Notes: generated by a model from the letters alone, not told the origin. A stretch of DNA of 55,195 nt from Pseudomonadota bacterium (GCA_018241185.1 JAFEEH010000254.1:1-55195); one strand, 5' to 3'; counted from the first letter of the stretch, positions 34,206-44,763 are shown. Numbers and translations: made by a program.

Positions 34206-35306
34206 ATGCCGTCGACTTCCTCTTTTTCGAGCGCCACCCCGCTGTCGGCCATCACCGTGGCCGTGGACTGCATGGGTGGCGACCATGGCCCCCGCGTCAC
34301 GCTCGCGGCCTGCCGTGCCTTCCTTGAGCGCCACGCCGACGCGTCGCTGCTGCTCGTCGGCGCGCCTGCGGCGCTGGCGTCCTTCAGCCATCCGCGTGGG
34401 CGGGTCATTCCGGCCACCGAGGTGGTCGGCATGGACGATCCGATCGAGGTCGCCCTGCGCAAGAAGAAGGATTCGTCCATGCGCGTGGCGATCCAGCAGG
34501 TCAAGGACGGCGCTGCGCATGCCGCTGTGTCGGCTGGCAACACGGGCGCCCTGATGGCGATCGCCCGCTACCTGCTCAAGACGCTGGACGGCATCGATCG
34601 TCCGGCCATCGCTCCCCAGTTGCCCAACGGCAAGGGTGGCGCCACGACGGTGTTGGATCTCGGCGCGAACGTGGATTGCGACGCCGAAGACCTGCTGCAG
34701 TTCGCCGTGCTGGGTTCGGCGCTGGTGTCGGCCCTGACGGGCAACGAATCGCCCAGCGTGGGTCTGCTCAACGTCGGTGAAGAGGCCATCAAGGGCAGCG
34801 AAACGATCAAGAAGGCGAGCCAACTGCTGCAAAAAGCGGCCAACTCGCAGGATCTGAACTTCTACGGCAACGTCGAGGGCAACGACATCTTCAAGGGCAC
34901 CACCGACATCGTGGTGTGCGACGGCTTCGTCGGGAATGTGGCGCTGAAGGCCACCGAGGGCGTCGCCTCGATGATCGTGGACTTCATGCGCCAAGAATTT
35001 TCGCGCGGCGTCTTCAGCAAGATGGCGGCGATCGTCGCTTATCCGGTTCTAAAAGCGCTCAAAGGACGGCTTGACCACCGTCGCTACAACGGCGCGGCGC
35101 TCCTCGGTCTGCGTGGTCTGGTCTTCAAGAGCCACGGTTCGGCCGATGAGGAGGCATTCGGGCACGCGTTGGATCGCGCTTATGATGCCGCTCGCAACAA
35201 CCTGCTCGACCGAGTGCGTGCCCGCATCGCCCATGCCGCACCGCTCTTGGCCCGTACCGACGCTCCTGCAGCGACGGCCGAAGCCCCGGTCGTGATCCAC
35301 GCCTGA
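34206..35306 (+). CDS. plsX: Phosphate acyltransferase PlsX
   Basis: The enzyme converts acyl-ACP to acyl-phosphate for phospholipid synthesis at the inner face of the membrane. Signatures are [16 protein letters not shown] at the N terminus, [12 protein letters not shown] near residue 105, NVGEEAIKG near 197 and [17 protein letters not shown] near 240. It is 366 aa from the ATG at 34206. There is no ribosome binding site because the rpmF hairpin occupies the upstream bases. The stop overlaps the fabH start (TGATG). Confidence 0.96.
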   Translation: MPSTSSFSSATPLSAITVAVDCMGGDHGPRVTLAACRAFLERHADASLLLVGAPAALASFSHPRGRVIPATEVVGMDDPIEVALRKKKDSSMRVAIQQVKDGAAHAAVSAGNTGALMAIARYLLKTLDGIDRPAIAPQLPNGKGGATTVLDLGANVDCDAEDLLQFAVLGSALVSALTGNESPSVGLLNVGEEAIKGSETIKKASQLLQKAANSQDLNFYGNVEGNDIFKGTTDIVVCDGFVGNVALKATEGVASMIVDFMRQEFSRGVFSKMAAIVAYPVLKALKGRLDHRRYNGAALLGLRGLVFKSHGSADEEAFGHALDRAYDAARNNLLDRVRARIAHAAPLLARTDAPAATAEAPVVIHA

Positions 35307-36283
35307 TGACCCTTTATTCCCGCATCACCGGCACGGGCAGCTACCTGCCACCGCGCCGGGTGACGAACGATGATCTGGCCCGCGAACTGGCCGGCCGCGG
35401 CATCGAGACCTCCGACCAGTGGATCATCGAGCGCACCGGCATCCGGGCGCGCCATTTCGCCGAACCCGAGGTGACCAGCAGCGACCTCGCGCTGCATGCC
35501 TGCCGCCACGCGCTCGAAGCGTCCGGCCGCAGCGCGCAGGACGTGGACCTGATCATCGTCGCGACCTCGACACCCGACATGGTGTTCCCTTCGTCGGCAG
35601 CGATTCTTCAGAACAAGCTCGGCGTCGCCGGCTGCCCGGCCTTCGACGTGCAGGCGGTGTGCAGCGGCTTCGTCTATGCGCTCACGGTGGCCGACGCGAT
35701 GATCCGCACTGGCGGCGCCAAGTGCGCGCTGGTCGTCGGTGCCGAGGTCTTCTCGCGCATCCTCGATTTCAATGACCGCACGACCTGTGTGCTCTTCGGC
35801 GACGGCGCCGGGGCCGTGGTGCTCGAGGCAAGCGACACGCCCGGCATTTTGGCCAGCGACCTCCATGCCGACGGTTCACACGTCGGGATCCTGTGCGTGC
35901 CGGGGAACGTCTCGGGCGGCCAGGTGCTCGGCACGCCGCTGCTGCACATGGACGGCCAGGCCGTCTTCAAGCTCGCGGTGCGCGTGCTCGAGGATGCCGC
36001 CCGCGCCACGCTGGCCAAGGCCGGCAAGGTCGATGCCGACATCGACTGGCTCATCCCCCACCAGGCCAACATCCGCATCATGCAGGGCACGGCCAAGAAG
36101 CTGAAGCTGCCGCTGGACAAGCTGATCGTCACCGTCGACGAGCATGGCAACACCTCCGCGGCGTCCATTCCCCTGGCGCTCGACGCTGCCGTGCGCGGCG
36201 GCAAGGTCAAGAAGGGCGACACACTCATGCTCGAAGGCGTGGGCGGCGGCTTCACCTGGGGCGCGGTGCTATTGAATCTGTAG
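35306..36283 (+). CDS. fabH: 3-oxoacyl-ACP synthase III
   Basis: The enzyme condenses acetyl-CoA with malonyl-ACP to start fatty acid synthesis. The catalytic triad is visible: Cys near residue 118 (VCSGFVYAL), His near 252 (PHQANIRI) and Asn near 282 (HGNTSAAS). It is 325 aa. The last codons, after [10 protein letters not shown], and the TAG stop are within the head of repeat R1 copy G, so the exact C terminus has been set by the repeat. fabD follows 51 nt later, after the repeat. Confidence 0.97.
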   Translation: MTLYSRITGTGSYLPPRRVTNDDLARELAGRGIETSDQWIIERTGIRARHFAEPEVTSSDLALHACRHALEASGRSAQDVDLIIVATSTPDMVFPSSAAILQNKLGVAGCPAFDVQAVCSGFVYALTVADAMIRTGGAKCALVVGAEVFSRILDFNDRTTCVLFGDGAGAVVLEASDTPGILASDLHADGSHVGILCVPGNVSGGQVLGTPLLHMDGQAVFKLAVRVLEDAARATLAKAGKVDADIDWLIPHQANIRIMQGTAKKLKLPLDKLIVTVDEHGNTSAASIPLALDAAVRGGKVKKGDTLMLEGVGGGFTWGAVLLNL

Positions 36284-36331
36284 CGGCTGGCGCCCGCTGG
36301 ACGGGCGCTGCGGCTCGATTGGAGACATAAA
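36267..36331 (+). repeat. R1 dispersed repeat, copy G, overlapping the end of fabH
   Basis: The head TGCTATTGAATCTGTAGC contains the fabH stop codon TAG. Then come GGCGCCCG, loop CTGGA, CGGGCGCTGCGGC and the tail TCGATTGGAGACATAAAA, which reaches to within 3 nt of the fabD ATG. The tail also supplies the bases where the fabD ribosome binding site must lie (GGAG). Confidence 0.85.
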
Positions 36332-36334
36332 ACG

Positions 36335-37285
36335 ATGAAGACCTTCGCATTCGTCTTTCCTGGGCAGGGTTCGCAGGCCGTGGGCATGCTGGACGCCTGG
36401 GGTGACCATCCCGCCGTGCGCGACACCCTGGCCGAGGCCTCCGAAGCGCTGGGCGAGGACGTGGCGAAGCTGATCCACGAAGGCCCCAAGGAAGCGCTGG
36501 CACTCACCACCAACACCCAGCCCGTGATGCTGGTGGCGGGTGTGGCCGCCTGGCGCGCCTGGCTGGCCGAGGGCGGCGCGCAGCCGGCCGTCGTGGCGGG
36601 CCATTCGCTGGGCGAGTATTCGGCCCTGGTCGCTGCTGGCGTGCTGACGCTCTCGCAGGCCGCGCCGCTGGTGCGCTTCCGCGCGCAGGCCATGCAGGAG
36701 GCCGTGCCGGTCGGCGTCGGTGCCATGGCCGCCATCCTCGGCATGGAATCCGCCAAGGTCATTGCCGGCTGCGCCGAGGTGTCGGCCGGCTTCCCGGCGG
36801 GCAGCGGCGAAGTGGTCGAAGCCGTGAATTTCAACGACCCGGTGCAGACGGTGATCGCCGGCAGCAAGGCGGCGGTCGAGAAGGCCTGTGAGGTGCTCAA
36901 GGCGAACGGCGCCAAGCGCGCGTTGCCGCTGCCGGTGTCGGCGCCTTTCCACTCGAGCCTCATGCGGCCGGCCGCCGAAGCGCTCAAGGGCCGGTTGGCG
37001 GACGTGGAACTGAAGGCGCCCGTCATTCCGGTGCTGAACAACATCGACGTCGCGGTCGAGAGCGACCCGGCGCGCATCCGCGACGCCCTCGTGCGCCAGG
37101 CGGCCGGCCCGGTGCGTTGGGTCGAGAGCGTGCAGGCCCTGCAGGCGCGCGGCGTTCAGGCCATCGTCGAATGCGGGCCGGGCAAGGTCCTGTCCGGCAT
37201 GGTCAAGCGCATCGCGCCCGAAGTGGGCAACGGCGCCATCTACGACCCGGCCTCGCTGGCCGACGCCAAGCAACTGCTGGCCTGA
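36335..37285 (+). CDS. fabD: Malonyl-CoA:ACP transacylase
   Basis: The enzyme moves malonyl groups from CoA to ACP. FVFPGQGSQAVGML opens the protein; the nucleophile Ser lies in GHSLGEYSAL near residue 91, the substrate Arg in RAQAMQ, and the His in PVSAPFHSSLM near 207. It is 316 aa, the usual length. GGAG within the R1 repeat, 10 nt upstream of the ATG, is the probable ribosome binding site. Confidence 0.97.
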   Translation: MKTFAFVFPGQGSQAVGMLDAWGDHPAVRDTLAEASEALGEDVAKLIHEGPKEALALTTNTQPVMLVAGVAAWRAWLAEGGAQPAVVAGHSLGEYSALVAAGVLTLSQAAPLVRFRAQAMQEAVPVGVGAMAAILGMESAKVIAGCAEVSAGFPAGSGEVVEAVNFNDPVQTVIAGSKAAVEKACEVLKANGAKRALPLPVSAPFHSSLMRPAAEALKGRLADVELKAPVIPVLNNIDVAVESDPARIRDALVRQAAGPVRWVESVQALQARGVQAIVECGPGKVLSGMVKRIAPEVGNGAIYDPASLADAKQLLA

Positions 37286-37313
37286 GAAGCGCCGCATCCA
37301 CCTTCCTTCTGTC

Positions 37314-38397
<1,084 letters not shown>

Positions 38398-38518
38398 TTC
38401 AGGCCCTCCCGGAAGCCGAGCCCGTGCACCGGGGCCGGCGCCGATGGCGCTGCTGCCGCCCGCCTGACAGTGCGATGCGGCGTCGCTTCCTTCCCTTTTC
38501 CCAGAAAGGCTCGCCGGC

Positions 38519-39763
38519 ATGACCCTACGCCGCGTCGTCGTGACCGGGCTCGGTTGCGTTTCTCCCGTCGGCAACACCGTCGCCGACAGCTGGGCCGGCC
38601 TGATCGCAGGCAGGTCCGGGATCGACACCATCACCAAGTTCGATGTCAGCGCCTTCGCCTGCAAGTTCGCCGGCCAGGTCAAGGACTTCGACATCACGAA
38701 GTACATCTCCGAGAAGGAAGCGCGTCACATGGACCGCTTCATTCACCTGGGGATGGCCGCGTCGATCCAGGCGGTCGAGGACAGCGGGCTGCCGACCGGC
38801 GATGCGCTCACGCCGGAACTGGCCTCGCGCATCGGCTGCAACATCGGCTCGGGCATCGGCGGCCTGCCGCTGATCGAGGACACGCATGGCGAACTGGTGA
38901 ACCGCGGCCCGCGCCGCATCTCGCCCTTCTTCGTGCCGGCCTCGATCATCAACATGATCTCGGGCCACGTGTCGATCAAGTACGGCTTCACGGGCGCGAA
39001 CATCGCCGTCGTGACGGCGTGCACGACGGGTCTGCACGCCATCGGCCTGTCGGCCCGGCTGATCCAGGCGGGCGATGCCGACGTGATGGTGGCCGGCGGC
39101 GCCGAATCGACCGTCTCGCCGTTGGGCATCGGCGGCTTTGCGGCGGCCCGTGCCCTCAGCACCCGCAACGACGATCCGGCGACGGCCTCGCGTCCGTGGG
39201 ACAAGGACCGTGACGGCTTCGTGCTGGGTGAGGGCGCCGGCGTGCTGGTAATCGAGGAGTACGAGCATGCCAAGGCGCGGGGCGCCAAGATCTATGCGGA
39301 ACTGGTCGGTTTCGGCATGAGCGCCGACGCGTACCACATGACTGCGCCCAACGTCGACGGCCCGCGCCGCTCGATGGAGGCCGCCCTGCGCAATGCCGGC
39401 ATCAATGCCGACGAGGTGGACTACCTCAATGCGCACGGCACTTCGACGCCGCTGGGCGACCTCAACGAGACGAACGCGATCAAGAACGCCTTCGGCAGCC
39501 ACGCGAAGAAGCTTGTCGTGAACTCGACCAAGTCGATGACCGGCCACCTGCTGGGAGGCGCTGGCGGCATCGAGTCGGTGTTCACGGTGCTGGCCGTGCA
39601 CCACCAGAAGAGTCCGCCGACCATCAACATCTTCAACCAGGACCCGGAATGCGACCTGGACTACTGCGCCAACGAGGCGCGGGACATGAAGATCGACGTG
39701 GCCGTAAAGAACAACTTCGGGTTCGGCGGCACCAACGGCACCCTGGTGTTCAAGCGCGTCTGA
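38519..39763 (+). CDS. fabF: 3-oxoacyl-ACP synthase II
   Basis: This condensing enzyme elongates acyl-ACP chains and adjusts unsaturated fatty acid length. The Cys-His-His triad is visible: [10 protein letters not shown] (Cys near residue 168), [11 protein letters not shown] (His near 306) and [13 protein letters not shown] (His near 343). [13 protein letters not shown] opens the protein and NNFGFGGTN closes it. It is 414 aa, the usual length, and ends the fatty acid cluster. Confidence 0.97.
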   Translation: MTLRRVVVTGLGCVSPVGNTVADSWAGLIAGRSGIDTITKFDVSAFACKFAGQVKDFDITKYISEKEARHMDRFIHLGMAASIQAVEDSGLPTGDALTPELASRIGCNIGSGIGGLPLIEDTHGELVNRGPRRISPFFVPASIINMISGHVSIKYGFTGANIAVVTACTTGLHAIGLSARLIQAGDADVMVAGGAESTVSPLGIGGFAAARALSTRNDDPATASRPWDKDRDGFVLGEGAGVLVIEEYEHAKARGAKIYAELVGFGMSADAYHMTAPNVDGPRRSMEAALRNAGINADEVDYLNAHGTSTPLGDLNETNAIKNAFGSHAKKLVVNSTKSMTGHLLGGAGGIESVFTVLAVHHQKSPPTINIFNQDPECDLDYCANEARDMKIDVAVKNNFGFGGTNGTLVFKRV

Positions 39764-39785
39764 CCCGCCGGAACACCTCGCCCGC

Positions 39786-40277
39786 ATGCACAGCGCCCCA
39801 TCGGTGAGCTATCCGGTGGGGCGCTCGCGCGTCGGCCACGCCATTCTCTGGGTCATTTGGGCCGCTGGCGCTTGCTGCGCCTGCGCGTGGCGCTACCAAA
39901 ACGATAGCAATGGAGCGCGCTGGGCGGTGGTGCTGGGCGCCTTCGTCGTGGCCTCGCTCGCGCTGACGTGGGCGTTGAGGCCCCAGTCAGCGCGGGTGCT
40001 GCGGTGGGACGGGGCCTTCTGGTCCCTCTCGGGCGCGCGGCCCATGGGCATGGCCGAAGCGGCGGTGGCGCTCGACCTGCAGTGCACGCTGTTGTTGCGC
40101 CTGCAGGAAGCCGGCCGCGCCACGCAATGGCTCTGGGCCGACCGCTCCGCGGCGCCCGAGCGCTGGAACGCGATGCGCCGTGCGGTATATTGCCGCGCCC
40201 CGAGTCCGCAAGACGCGGGGCTTCCAAATGCCGCCGCCGCTGCGCCGGCCGCCCGCATTCCCGACTTCCCCGCATGA
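39786..40277 (+). CDS. Small membrane protein of unknown function upstream of rpoE
   Basis: This 163-aa protein has two probable membrane helices: near residues 17-36 (VGHAILWVIWAAGACCACAW) and 46-63 (WAVVLGAFVVASLALTWAL). A soluble part follows with LRWDGAFWSLSG and LLLRLQEAGRATQWLWADR, a small beta-rich pattern I have seen in proteins encoded before rpoE in Burkholderiales. An inverted R1 repeat (39861-39911) encodes part of the first helix and the loop after it. The stop overlaps the rpoE start (ATGA), so the two are likely co-translated. Function is unknown. Confidence 0.75.
   Translation: MHSAPSVSYPVGRSRVGHAILWVIWAAGACCACAWRYQNDSNGARWAVVLGAFVVASLALTWALRPQSARVLRWDGAFWSLSGARPMGMAEAAVALDLQCTLLLRLQEAGRATQWLWADRSAAPERWNAMRRAVYCRAPSPQDAGLPNAAAAAPAARIPDFPA
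39861..39911 (-). repeat. R1 dispersed repeat, copy H, inside the small membrane protein gene (degenerate)
   Basis: Reverse-complemented, it reads ATTGCTATCGTTTTGGTAGC, then GCGCAGGCGCAGCAAGCGCC, matching the R1 head and a diverged second hairpin; the tail is not clear. It encodes residues between about 26 and 42. Confidence 0.65.
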
Positions 40278-40951
40278 CCTCGTCCGCGCCGCCCCCGCCG
40301 CCTTCGGGCGAGCTGCCCGACGCGGCAGCCGCCGCGCCGGCGCGGCCGGTCGATCCCGATTTCCAGCTCGTCCAACGCACGGTGGCGGGCGACAACAAGG
40401 CCTTCGAGCTGTTGGTCCTGAAATACCAGCGCCGGATCGAGCGGCTGATCGGCCGCATGGTGCGCGACGTCGACCTGGTCGAGGACATCGCGCAGGAGAC
40501 CTTCATCCGTGCCTACCGCGCCCTGCACCAATTCCGGGGCGAGGCGCAGTTCTACACCTGGCTGTACCGGATCGCCGTCAACACCGCCAAGAAGGCACTG
40601 GTGGACATGAAGCGCGACCCCACCATCCCGGAGGCGGCGCTGCGCGGTGCCAGCGACGACGACGATGAAACTTACCGCCCGGGAAACGAACCAATCAGCG
40701 ACGAAACCCCCGATTCCGTGCTGGCTGCCAACGAGATTGCGGCGGCGGTGAACGCTGCCATGGAGGCGCTGCCGGCCGAACTGCGCCAGGCCGTGACGCT
40801 GCGCGAGATCGAGGGCTTGAGCTACGAAGAGATTGCCGAGGTCATGAACTGCCCCATCGGGACGGTGCGTTCGCGCATCTTCCGGGCGCGGGAGGCCATC
40901 TCGGCGCGGGTGAAGCCGCTGCTGGACAACCAGTCCGGCAAGCGCTGGTGA
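40274..40951 (+). CDS. rpoE: RNA polymerase sigma-E factor (RpoE/AlgU)
   Basis: This ECF sigma factor directs the envelope stress response. Region 2 shows FELLVLKYQRRIERLIGRMV, DLVEDIAQETFIRAYRAL and FYTWLYRIAVNTAKK; region 4 shows LPAELRQAVTLREIEGLSYE and CPIGTVRSRIFRARE. It is 225 aa with a Pro/Ala-rich N-terminal tail of about 28 residues before the conserved part. The following genes are its anti-sigma factor and regulators, the standard order rpoE-rseA-rseB-mucD. Confidence 0.96.
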   Translation: MTSSAPPPPPSGELPDAAAAAPARPVDPDFQLVQRTVAGDNKAFELLVLKYQRRIERLIGRMVRDVDLVEDIAQETFIRAYRALHQFRGEAQFYTWLYRIAVNTAKKALVDMKRDPTIPEAALRGASDDDDETYRPGNEPISDETPDSVLAANEIAAAVNAAMEALPAELRQAVTLREIEGLSYEEIAEVMNCPIGTVRSRIFRAREAISARVKPLLDNQSGKRW

Positions 40952-40966
40952 TCACAGGTGAACGAC

Positions 40967-41647
40967 ATGAAGCAGACGAACGGATCGGAATCGCTGGAAT
41001 GGGTGTCCGCGCTGGCGGATGGTCAGTTGGAAGGCGATGAATTCGCACGGGCGGTGGACGAGGTGGGCTCGGGCGCCGACTTGCGCGCGAGCTGGCAGGT
41101 CTACCACGTCGTGGGCGAGGTGCTCCGCACGGGCAGGCACGCGCCGTGCAGCGACTCAGAGGCGTTCATGGCACGCCTCCAACGACGACTGGCCGCCGAG
41201 TCGCTGGTTCGGCCGACAGCCTCTCCGGTGCTCACCTTGCCGTTGGCGCAGGTGGCCGAGGCGGCCAACGAGCCGGTGTTCCGCTGGAAGATGGTGGCCG
41301 GCGTCGCGACCATCGCGGCGGCCGCGGCAATCGGCTGGACGTGGATGGGGCAGGGGCCGGTGCCGGCCGCGGCGGGCGGCGCACAACTCGCCCTGCAGGC
41401 GCCGGTGCAGGTGCATCCTGCGCCCGACGCTTCTTCCCAAAGCTCGATCCTGGCCGCCTCGGCAGCGGCCGGCGTTGGAACGCCGCTGAGCCGCACACGG
41501 GTGATGGTGGGCAACGGCGCGCCCCAGGTGATGCTGCGCAACCCGCGCCTGGACGAACTGCTGGAGGCGCATCAGCAGGCCAGCGGCGCGTCGCAAATGC
41601 CGTCGGGCTTCCTGCGCAACGCCACTTTTGAGGCACCGTCCCGCTGA
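40967..41647 (+). CDS. rseA: Anti-sigma-E factor RseA
   Basis: This single-pass inner-membrane protein holds sigma-E until stress-triggered proteolysis. The cytoplasmic N-terminal anti-sigma domain shows ESLEWVSALADGQLEGDEFA and SWQVYHVVGEVLR. A membrane helix lies near residues 103-120 (VAGVATIAAAAAIGWTWM), followed by a periplasmic tail ending in NPRLDELLEAHQQ. The ATG at 40967 has AGGTG 7 nt upstream; a GTG at 40958 is the alternative. It is 226 aa. Confidence 0.92.
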   Translation: MKQTNGSESLEWVSALADGQLEGDEFARAVDEVGSGADLRASWQVYHVVGEVLRTGRHAPCSDSEAFMARLQRRLAAESLVRPTASPVLTLPLAQVAEAANEPVFRWKMVAGVATIAAAAAIGWTWMGQGPVPAAAGGAQLALQAPVQVHPAPDASSQSSILAASAAAGVGTPLSRTRVMVGNGAPQVMLRNPRLDELLEAHQQASGASQMPSGFLRNATFEAPSR

Positions 41648-41670
41648 GGCCCGTGCGAAGCCGCCGTTTG

Positions 41671-42768
41671 ATGAATCCAGCATTGCCTATTCGGCGTCCT
41701 GCGCCTGTACGGACGGCTGTGGCCGTGATCGTGGTCGCCGGTTGCGCGGCGTGGACAGGGGCATGGGCCGCTCGTGAGCAGGCGCCGGCGTCCGCGCGCA
41801 CCCATCCTGACGCGGCGGTTGCACAGTCGCCGGCCGATCCCGCGAGCTACGGCGTGATCGAGTGGCTGCGTCGCATGCATCTGGCGGCGCGTCGCACCAA
41901 CTACGTGGGCACCTTCGTCGTCACCGCGGCCGCGGGCAACCTGTCGAGTGCGCGCATCTGGCACGCCTGCGAGGCCGACTTGCAGATCGAGCGCGTGGAA
42001 ACGCTGTCCGGCCCGCCGCGTTCCACCTTCCGCCGCAACGACCTCGTGATGACATTCCTGCCGGAGGCCAAGCTCATCAAGAGCGAGCGGCGCGAGAACT
42101 TCGACGTGTTCCCGAACCTGCTCGGCGCCTCGGAATCGGCGATCGCCGAACTCTATGGCGCGCGCCTGCTCGGCAAGGGCCGGGTGGCGGGAATCGATGC
42201 CGACGTGGTGCAACTGGCGCCTCGCGACGCGTTGCGTTTCGGTTATCGGGTGTGGAGCGAGCGCCGCTCGGGCCTGGTGCTCAAGTTGCAGACGCTGGAT
42301 GCGGAAGGGCGCATCGTCGAACAGTCCGCCTTTTCCGAGCTGCAGCTCGACGCGCCTGTCAAGACGCACGCGCTGGCGCAGATGATGAACAACACCGCCG
42401 GCTACCGTGTGGAACGGTCAGAGCTGGAGCGCACCACGGCCGCTGCCGAAGGCTGGTCGCTGCGCGGGCTGGTCGCCGGCTTCAAGCCCGTCAGCTGCTA
42501 CCGCCGGGCGCTCACCGCACGCGGCGTCGAAGCGGGCGAGCGCACGATGCAGTGGACCTTCTCCGACGGCCTGGCGACGGTGTCGTTGTTCGTCGAGCCT
42601 TACGACGCGCAGCACCCGCTGCAGGAGGGCGCGATGGCGCTCGGCGCCACCAACACCCTGACGCGCCGCATTCCGGATGCGCAGGGCGACTGGTGGCTCA
42701 CGGCCGTCGGTGAGGTACCACCGCAGACACTGGAGGCCTTTGCGCGCAATCTGGTGCGCAATCGCTGA
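41671..42768 (+). CDS. rseB: Sigma-E regulatory protein RseB (MucB)
   Basis: This periplasmic protein binds RseA and shields it from proteolysis. A signal peptide (TAVAVIVVAGCAAWTGAWA) is followed by the MucB/RseB N-terminal lipoprotein-like domain (NYVGTFVVTAAAGNLSSARI) and the C-terminal domain (LRGLVAGFKPV, WTFSDGLATVSLFVEP, TRRIPDAQGDWWLTAVGEVP). It is 365 aa from this ATG; a GTG at 41653 would add six residues. Confidence 0.93.
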   Translation: MNPALPIRRPAPVRTAVAVIVVAGCAAWTGAWAAREQAPASARTHPDAAVAQSPADPASYGVIEWLRRMHLAARRTNYVGTFVVTAAAGNLSSARIWHACEADLQIERVETLSGPPRSTFRRNDLVMTFLPEAKLIKSERRENFDVFPNLLGASESAIAELYGARLLGKGRVAGIDADVVQLAPRDALRFGYRVWSERRSGLVLKLQTLDAEGRIVEQSAFSELQLDAPVKTHALAQMMNNTAGYRVERSELERTTAAAEGWSLRGLVAGFKPVSCYRRALTARGVEAGERTMQWTFSDGLATVSLFVEPYDAQHPLQEGAMALGATNTLTRRIPDAQGDWWLTAVGEVPPQTLEAFARNLVRNR

Positions 42769-42860
42769 AATCCGCGGCCCTGACCGACGAGCGCTGAACC
42801 AAAGCGGCCAGGACAATTCACAGCACTGTCCTGAATCCATTCATTCCTGAAAGCAGTTCG

Positions 42861-44372
42861 ATGATGTTCCAACCCGAGGGCAAGAAACTTCATGCGCGGC
42901 TGATCGCCGGCGCGCTGGCCGTGGGAGCCGTGGCGGCCTTGCAGGCGCCGGTGACGCCGGCTTTTGCGCAATCCGCGCCGCAGCCTGCGGCACCGACGCG
43001 CACATTGCCGGATTTCACCGACCTGGTGGACCAGGTGGGGCCCTCGGTGGTCAACATCCGCACGGTGGAGCGTGTGGCGCAGCGCGGCGGCAACGGCGAG
43101 ATGGACGAGGAGATGCAGGAGTTCTTCCGGCGCTTCTTCGGCCAGCCCATCCCTGGCGTGCCGCGGCAAGGGCCACGACCCAACCGGCCGCAGCAACCGC
43201 AGGAAGAGGAGCGGCCTCGCGGCGTCGGTTCGGGTTTCATCCTCACGCCCGACGGCTACGTGATGACCAATGCGCACGTGGTGGAGGATGCGTCGGAGGT
43301 GCTGGTCACCCTGCCCGACAAACGCGAGTTCAAGGCCAAGATTGTGGGGGCCGACAAGCGCACCGACGTCGCTGTGGTCAAGATCGAGGCCACCGGCCTG
43401 CCGGCGGTGAAGGTGGGCGACATCTCGCGCCTGCGGGTGGGCGAATGGGTGATGGCCATCGGCTCGCCCTTCGGCCTGGAAAACACCGTGACGGCCGGGA
43501 TCGTGAGCGCCAAGCAGCGGGACACGGGCGATTACCTGCCGTTCATCCAGACCGACGTGGCGATCAACCCCGGCAACTCCGGCGGCCCGTTGATCAACAT
43601 GCGCGGCGAGGTGGTGGGCATCAACAGCCAGATCTACTCGCGCTCGGGTGGCTTCATGGGCATCTCGTTCTCGATCCCGATCGACGAGGCGATCCGTGTC
43701 AGCGACCAGTTGCGCACCTCGGGCCGCGTCTCGCGCGGGCGCATCGGCGTGCAGATCGACCAGGTCACGAAGGACGTGGCCGAATCGATCGGCCTGGGCA
43801 AGGCGCAGGGTGCGCTGGTGCGCGGCGTCGAGGCCGGCTCTCCCGGCGAGAAGGCGGGCGTTGAAGCGGGCGACATCATCGTCAAGTTCGATGGGCGCGC
43901 CATCGAGAAGCCGAGCGATCTGCCGCGCCTGGTTGGCAACACCAAGCCCGGCACCAAGAGCACGTTGACCGTATTCCGTCGCGGGTCCACCAAGGACCTC
44001 ACGGTCACGGTCGCCGAACTGGAGCCGGACAAGCCGGCCCGCCCGGCCACGACCCGCGAAGAGCCCACGCCCAAGCCTTCGTCGGCCTCGGCCGCAGCGA
44101 AGGCGCTGGGCCTGCTCGTCAATGAGCTCAGCGACGCACAGAAGAAGGAACTCAAGCTGAAAGGCGGCGTGCGTGTGGAGGCCGCCACCGAGGCAGCCGC
44201 GCGCGCAGGTCTGCGCGAGGGCGATGTCATCCTGGCGGTCGGCAACCTCGAGGTGGCGAACATCAAGGAGTTTGATGCCGCCCTCGGCAAGGCCGACAAA
44301 TCCAAGCCGATCAGCGTGCTGTTCCGCCGCGGCGAATGGGCGCAGTACGCGCTGATCCGCCCTGCCCGCTGA
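42861..44372 (+). CDS. mucD: Periplasmic serine protease MucD/DegP family
   Basis: This HtrA-type protease clears misfolded envelope proteins and belongs to the sigma-E response. A signal peptide ends in TPAFA near residue 35. The trypsin-like domain has His near 138 (TNAHVVED), Asp near 169 (RTDVAVVKI) and Ser near 240 (NPGNSGGPL). Two PDZ domains follow (GALVRGVEAGSPGEKAGVEA; VEAATEAAARAGLREGDVIL). It is 503 aa, the usual length, and is followed by a terminator. Confidence 0.96.
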   Translation: MMFQPEGKKLHARLIAGALAVGAVAALQAPVTPAFAQSAPQPAAPTRTLPDFTDLVDQVGPSVVNIRTVERVAQRGGNGEMDEEMQEFFRRFFGQPIPGVPRQGPRPNRPQQPQEEERPRGVGSGFILTPDGYVMTNAHVVEDASEVLVTLPDKREFKAKIVGADKRTDVAVVKIEATGLPAVKVGDISRLRVGEWVMAIGSPFGLENTVTAGIVSAKQRDTGDYLPFIQTDVAINPGNSGGPLINMRGEVVGINSQIYSRSGGFMGISFSIPIDEAIRVSDQLRTSGRVSRGRIGVQIDQVTKDVAESIGLGKAQGALVRGVEAGSPGEKAGVEAGDIIVKFDGRAIEKPSDLPRLVGNTKPGTKSTLTVFRRGSTKDLTVTVAELEPDKPARPATTREEPTPKPSSASAAAKALGLLVNELSDAQKKELKLKGGVRVEAATEAAARAGLREGDVILAVGNLEVANIKEFDAALGKADKSKPISVLFRRGEWAQYALIRPAR

Positions 44373-44393
44373 CGGCTTGATGACGGTCAAGTG

Positions 44394-44428
44394 GCCCCAC
44401 CCGCCAGTCGGGATTGGGGTCTTTTTTT
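44394..44428 (+). terminator. Intrinsic terminator after mucD
   Basis: CCCCACCCG, loop CCAGT, CGGGATTGGGG gives a stem of CCCG/CGGG stacked on CCCCA/TGGGG across a two-base bulge, followed by TCTTTTTTT. It ends the sigma-E operon. Confidence 0.85.
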
Positions 44429-44664
44429 GGCGACAACCCCATCGGGCGCAGGCTTGTCGCGCCAAGTTTTTGGGATCGAAGCCGGCGCGAAAATTGTTTG
44501 CGATCACTAACTTTAATCTGGCTTAACGACCGAATTCGATAGAATGCGGCGTCGTCTGGCGCGGGCAGCTGCATAAGCAAGGGGTCGGCCGCCACGATGC
44601 GGGATGTTCCATCACCGTGCACCGCTGCTCCACAGATCGCCCACAAGTTGTTCATCAAGTAGCC

Positions 44665-44683
44665 CACAGATGCTGTGGATAAG
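44665..44683. promoter_or_regulatory. Perfect DnaA-box match with a short palindrome
   Basis: TGTGGATAA at 44675-44683 is the reverse complement of TTATCCACA, the consensus DnaA box. CCACAG (44665-44670) and CTGTGG (44674-44679) form a palindrome around it. A single box suggests a DnaA-regulated promoter at most; there is no box cluster as at an origin. Confidence 0.4.
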
Positions 44684-44763
44684 TTGTTTATAAAATCCAT
44701 GTTGCTGACCTGCAACGAGCATCATGGCCTCTCCCTCGGCCTGTACGCGCCCCCTGTTTTGCC

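Noticed and set aside
44665-44683. Replication origin signalled by the DnaA box
   Set aside because: Only one consensus box is present, with no dnaA, dnaN, gyrB or parAB genes nearby.
44311-44715. A minus-strand gene upstream of lepA
   Set aside because: It crosses the mucD terminator and the end of mucD, has no ribosome binding site, and shows no family resemblance.
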